Assembly: GCA_019686135.1 (NCBI GenBank)
Contig: JADGHL010000043.1
Coordinates: 1-35,810, forward strand
From: Myxococcaceae bacterium
GTDB taxonomy: Bacteria > Myxococcota > Myxococcia > Myxococcales > Myxococcaceae
Reading direction: 5' to 3'
DNA length: 35,810 bases
This document shows, one piece after another, positions 32,933 to 35,810 of the stretch. The translations under genes were made by a program, and so were the position numbers. Within the stretch, counting starts at the first letter, position 1. Each line of letters starts with the position of its first letter. The notes under the pieces were generated by a model, which did not search any database, had not been told where the DNA came from, and saw nothing but the letters and a program-made list of their open reading frames with translations.

Positions 32933-34438
32933 ATGTCCACCCCCCGATCCGACGACGTCTCCCCGGTGTTGCTGTCGGTGGGGAACCTCGTCGGGCAGGA
33001 GGTCAACCTCGACGAGTTCCTGCAGACGCTGATGGATCGCGTCGCGGTGGCGATGCAGGCCGATCGCGGGACCCTGTATCTGCTCGATCCCGGGCGCGGC
33101 GAGCTCTTCTCCCGCGCCGCCCACCTGCCCGAGCTCGCGCAGATCCGCTTGAAGATCGGCCAGGGCGTGGCCGGGTACGTGGCCGAGACCGGCGCCACCG
33201 TGAACGTGCCGGATCCGTCCGGCGAGAAGCGCTTCTTCGCGGACATCGACCGGATGACCGGGTACCGGACCACGTCGATTCTCGCGGTGCCGCTGCGCGA
33301 TCGCGACGGGCAGCTGTTCGGCGTGCTGCAGGTGCTCAACAAGCGCGGCGGATCGACGTTCAGCGACGAGGACGCGGCGATGCTCGGGAGGATCGCCGCG
33401 CAGATCGCCACCGCGCTGGAGAGCACCAGCCTGTTGCAGGAGATCCGCCGCGCGCGCGAACAGCCGGAGGCGCCGGTCGGCTACTTCTTCAACCGGATCA
33501 TCGGCGAATCGCCGGCGATGCGGTCGGTGTACCGGCTGGTGCAGAAGGCGGCTGCCACCGATGCCACCGTGCTCATCCGCGGAGAGTCCGGGTCCGGCAA
33601 GGAGCTGTTCGCCCGCGCCGTGCACGTCAACAGCAGCCGCCGGCACAAGCCCTTCGTGAAGGTGGACTGCGCCGCCCTGCCCGCCTCGCTGATCGAAAAC
33701 GAGCTGTTCGGCCACGAGAAGGGCGCGTTCACCGGCGCGGATCACCGCGTCGAAGGCAAGTTCGAGGCGGCGGATGGCGGCACGGTGTTCATCGACGAGC
33801 TCGGGGAGCTTCCGCTCACCGTGCAGGGCAAGCTGTTGCGCGTGCTGCAGGACCGCGAGTTCGAGCGCGTGGGCGGCACGCAGACGGTGAAGGTGGACGT
33901 GCGGATCGTCGCGGCCACCAACCGGGACCTGCAGCGGATGGTCGCGGAGGGCCGCTTCCGCGAGGACCTCTACTACCGGATCAAGGTGGTGGAGCTGGTC
34001 CTGCCGCCGTTGCGCGAACGCGGCGCCGAGGACCTCGAGCGGCTGGCCCGCCACTTCGTGGCCGCCGCAGCGAAGAAGCACCGGCTGCCGCAGGTCCCGC
34101 GCCTGACCGCCTCCGCGCTCGCCTCGCTGCGCGCGTGGTCCTGGCCGGGAAACGTCCGCGAGCTGGAGAACTGCATCGAGAGCGCGGTCGTGCTGAGTGA
34201 CGGGGAGATCACCGCCGATGATCTCCCCCTCCCCTCGCGGGCGCGCCCGAGCGGAACGCCTCCGCCCGGCGGCACCGTTGAACCGCCGTCGATTGAGCCA
34301 TTGGCCGAAATCGAGCGCCGCCACATCCTCCGCGCGCTGGAGCTGTTCAACGGGAACCGGACCGCCGCTGCGAAGGCGCTGGGCATCGGCCGGAACACTT
34401 TGGGCCGCAAGCTCAAGGAGTACGGCCTCGAGGAATGA
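32933..34438 (+). CDS. Sigma-54-dependent transcriptional activator with GAF sensor domain
   Basis: The 501-residue regulator has three parts. Residues ~20-170 form a GAF domain ([40 protein letters not shown]), which usually binds a small ligand. Residues ~190-415 are the AAA+ core: Walker A GESGSGKE near 217-224, the sigma-54-contacting GAFTGA loop at 264-269, Walker [13 protein letters not shown] and the arginine-finger region FREDLYYR. The last ~45 residues ([36 protein letters not shown]) are a Fis-type helix-turn-helix. There is no receiver domain, so no partner kinase is required. Myxobacteria have many such proteins. The ATG at 32933 is preceded by no strong ribosome-binding site; the frame stays open far upstream inside the MBL gene, which is spurious. 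Confidence 0.93.
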   Translation: MSTPRSDDVSPVLLSVGNLVGQEVNLDEFLQTLMDRVAVAMQADRGTLYLLDPGRGELFSRAAHLPELAQIRLKIGQGVAGYVAETGATVNVPDPSGEKRFFADIDRMTGYRTTSILAVPLRDRDGQLFGVLQVLNKRGGSTFSDEDAAMLGRIAAQIATALESTSLLQEIRRAREQPEAPVGYFFNRIIGESPAMRSVYRLVQKAAATDATVLIRGESGSGKELFARAVHVNSSRRHKPFVKVDCAALPASLIENELFGHEKGAFTGADHRVEGKFEAADGGTVFIDELGELPLTVQGKLLRVLQDREFERVGGTQTVKVDVRIVAATNRDLQRMVAEGRFREDLYYRIKVVELVLPPLRERGAEDLERLARHFVAAAAKKHRLPQVPRLTASALASLRAWSWPGNVRELENCIESAVVLSDGEITADDLPLPSRARPSGTPPPGGTVEPPSIEPLAEIERRHILRALELFNGNRTAAAKALGIGRNTLGRKLKEYGLEE

Positions 34439-34521
34439 TCCTTACCGGCCTGAGCAACGATCCTTTACGGGCTGGGGGCGGACCCTTGTCGGCGGCCAGG
34501 GCTATGCAAGGTTCGGGTGCC

Positions 34522-35190
34522 ATGAACCTTCCCCGTGTGCACTTTCTCGATAGCTCCGTTCAGATGCCCGCGTCGCTCGTGTTGCCGGTGCGCTGCGTCC
34601 TCTTCGAGCTTTCGGAGGCGCGCGTGCTGCTTGGGCCGGGCACGCGGCTGCGCCGCGAGCAGCTCGAGCAGGTCGGCCCGGTCACCGACATCGTGGCCAC
34701 CAGCCTGACGCACGCCTCCGGCGTCAAGCAGGCCGCCGAGGTGTTCCCCGACGCGCGACGCTGGGGCCCGGTCGGGATCCGCGAGAAGTACCCAGAGCTC
34801 ACCTGGCACGGTGTGCTCGGCGAGGACCCATGGCCGCACGAGCGCGAGCTTTCGCACCATCGGCTGCACGGCCAACCGAAGCTGAACGAGAGCGTCTTTC
34901 TCCACCACGCGTCGAAGACGCTTTACGTGAGCGATTTGGCCTTCAACATCACCGAGCCTCGCGGCCTCGCCGCCGCGATCCTCTTCCGCCTCTTCGGCAC
35001 CTACCGGCGCTTCGCCGTCAGCCGCATCTTCCTCCGCTACTGCGAGGACCGGGCCGCGCTGGCTCGGTCCGTCCAGGAGCTCATCGCGCTCGACTTCGAG
35101 CACGTGATCCCCGCGCACGGAGAGCCCGCCCTGAACAACGGCAAGGCCCGGCTCGAAGCGGCGCTGAAGGAGCGCTCGCTGCTTCGCTGA
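34522..35190 (+). CDS. MBL-fold-like protein with incomplete metal site (DUF4336-like)
   Basis: The 222-residue product has the layout of DUF4336-type proteins in the metallo-beta-lactamase fold: an N-terminal strand pair, DIVATSLTHASGVKQAAEVFPDARRWGP, a central YVSDLAFNI with the bridging Asp138, and HVIPAHGEP with His199 near the end. The usual HxHxDH is absent; only His64 remains in LTHASG. It may therefore bind one metal or none. An upstream in-frame ATG at 34435 would overlap the activator gene and add 29 residues of low-complexity type, so I prefer 34522. Function unknown. It may belong with the activator upstream, which ends 83 nt before it. Confidence 0.7.
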   Translation: MNLPRVHFLDSSVQMPASLVLPVRCVLFELSEARVLLGPGTRLRREQLEQVGPVTDIVATSLTHASGVKQAAEVFPDARRWGPVGIREKYPELTWHGVLGEDPWPHERELSHHRLHGQPKLNESVFLHHASKTLYVSDLAFNITEPRGLAAAILFRLFGTYRRFAVSRIFLRYCEDRAALARSVQELIALDFEHVIPAHGEPALNNGKARLEAALKERSLLR

Positions 35191-35710
35191 CCCGTCGCGG
35201 CTCACAAAGTGAGGGGTCGTCCGCCACCGGTGCGAGCGGTCGTGGTCGTCGTCAGCGGCCGTGATGTCACCCGCCGGGGTCCTCGGAGCGGTGCGAGCGC
35301 CGAAGGATCGGCGCCTTGATGGCACGATCTCCCTACTCGTGTCGGATCGTCACGTCCGGCGCTTCGCGCGCGTTGACCTGCTCTCCTCGCCCGGGCGGGC
35401 CCATTGCTGGCCGCTCTCCCCTGGTCGACTTGAGCCTCGGCCGGTAGGACCTGCCGTCGAAGACGAATTCGTTGGCTGCACGCAGGAACGTTGCCGTCAG
35501 CAGGAGCAGAGTGAACAGCATGCGCACGGCGGATGGCACAGGGATGGACGCGAGTCCCGGGAGTGGAGCGCGCAGGATGAACAAAGCGAACGGTGCGGAG
35601 ATAACGCGGGGCCACCGGGGCGGAGCGCACATGACGAGCGCAGCGAAGGCGCTGGGAGAAGCGCGGACTTCGGGATTCGAGCGCGCGACATGAGCCTGGC
35701 GAGCCGCGCG
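35191..35710. other. Stretch with no convincing gene
   Basis: No frame here shows the strong third-position GC bias of the neighbours over a useful length. A minus-strand ATG at 35521 opens 62 codons beginning with a signal-like hydrophobic run (MLFTLLLLTATFLRA), but no ribosome-binding site is visible, so I do not call it a gene. The region may be decayed sequence next to the insertion at the right-hand end. Confidence 0.5.
35297..35314 (+). terminator. GC hairpin downstream of the last gene, possible terminator
   Basis: GCGCCGA (35297-35303) and TCGGCGC (35308-35314) form a 7-bp perfect stem with a 4-nt AGGA loop, about 105 nt after the MBL-like stop. A T-run is missing. Confidence 0.3.
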
Positions 35711-35810
35711 ACAGGGTTGTGTCCCGTCAAGTGGTGTTCGAGCTCACGCCATCGTGTGAGTGCTTCAGGCTGACTTCTTGATAACCGGCTTCGGGTTCAT
35801 CGCTTCGAGT
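35711..35810 (-). mobile_element. Probable end of an insertion sequence running past the window
   Basis: The last ~100 bases differ from the rest in composition. The string GGTTGTGTCCCGTCAAGTGG (from 35715) resembles terminal inverted repeats of IS elements that I recall from transposase flanks, possibly IS256-like. On the minus strand a frame enters from the right edge and ends at the stop 35765-35767 with the basic tail LEAMNPKPVIKKSA, as expected for the C-terminus of a transposase. Neither the transposase body nor the other end is in the window, so the family is unproven. Confidence 0.4.
35765..35810 (-). CDS. C-terminal fragment of a protein, perhaps a transposase (cut by window edge)
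   Basis: Only about 14 codons before the stop are visible, rich in Lys and Pro (NPKPVIKKSA). Their place just inside a possible IS end suggests a transposase. There is too little sequence to identify it, and it could also be chance. Confidence 0.3.
   Translation of the reverse strand, partial: LEAMNPKPVIKKSA

Noticed and set aside
34807-34818. TGGCAC-like string considered as a second sigma-54 promoter
   Set aside because: It lies inside the MBL-like coding sequence, and the -12 element does not match at the right spacing.
35333-35521. Minus-strand 62-codon frame with signal-like start
   Set aside because: It has no ribosome-binding site and no coding bias in the second half, and the region shows decay. 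It was left out as a gene.

Overview
This is a very GC-rich, densely coded bacterial chromosome segment. It has many GTG starts, 4-8 nt gene overlaps and long spurious open frames opposite real genes. Two lipoproteins (an Asp/Ala/Gly linker with a Cys-rich tail; seven MopE-type metal-binding repeats), a GAF/sigma-54 activator and an Mla/MCE lipid-transport cluster point to a Gram-negative of the Myxococcota / former Deltaproteobacteria. That assignment is inference from gene content; no rRNA or tRNA gene is visible.

Layout. 1-826: end of an unrecognised gene that may begin before the window. 830-4291 (minus): mutS followed by a DUF3592-like membrane protein. 4492-5466: ornithine cyclodeaminase/mu-crystallin family enzyme. 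5682-7921: compatible-solute ABC importer made of an ATPase and one protein joining the solute receptor to the permease. 7918-12019: membrane-quality/flotillin module with a long NfeD protease, a DMT transporter with a His-rich tail, a short NfeD and the flotillin FloA. 12147-13727: membrane-anchored HExxH zincin-like protein directly behind floA. 13774-18548: YhaO/YhaN-type (SbcD/SbcC-like) nuclease-ATPase pair. 18602-19945: NhaA Na+/H+ antiporter. 20253-23219 (minus): beta-propeller lipoprotein with a Cys-rich tail. 23361-25052: UbiB/AarF-family kinase-like protein. 25099-27822: MopE-repeat lipoprotein. 27838-31814: five-gene Mla/MCE transporter. 31989-32822: metallo-beta-lactamase-fold hydrolase. 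32933-34438: GAF-sigma-54 activator. 34522-35190: second, metal-site-poor MBL-fold protein. 35191-35810: no convincing gene, ending in what looks like one end of an insertion sequence.

Most notable is the MCE cluster, ordered ATPase-permease-permease-ATPase-MCE. The two ATPases carry complementary defects. The first has lost the catalytic Glu (Asp163) and the H-loop His (Pro194) but keeps LSGGM. The second keeps Glu161 and His193 but its signature is VGPGV. If they pair, one ATP site is complete and the other is degenerate, as in heterodimeric ABC exporters. Canonical Mla systems use a homodimeric MlaF and MlaE, so this may be an asymmetric heteromeric lipid transporter. The second notable region is the NfeD-FloA neighbourhood, with its linked zincin and His-tailed transporter. 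A third is a possible sigma-54 promoter before the MBL hydrolase, with a sigma-54 activator encoded immediately after it.
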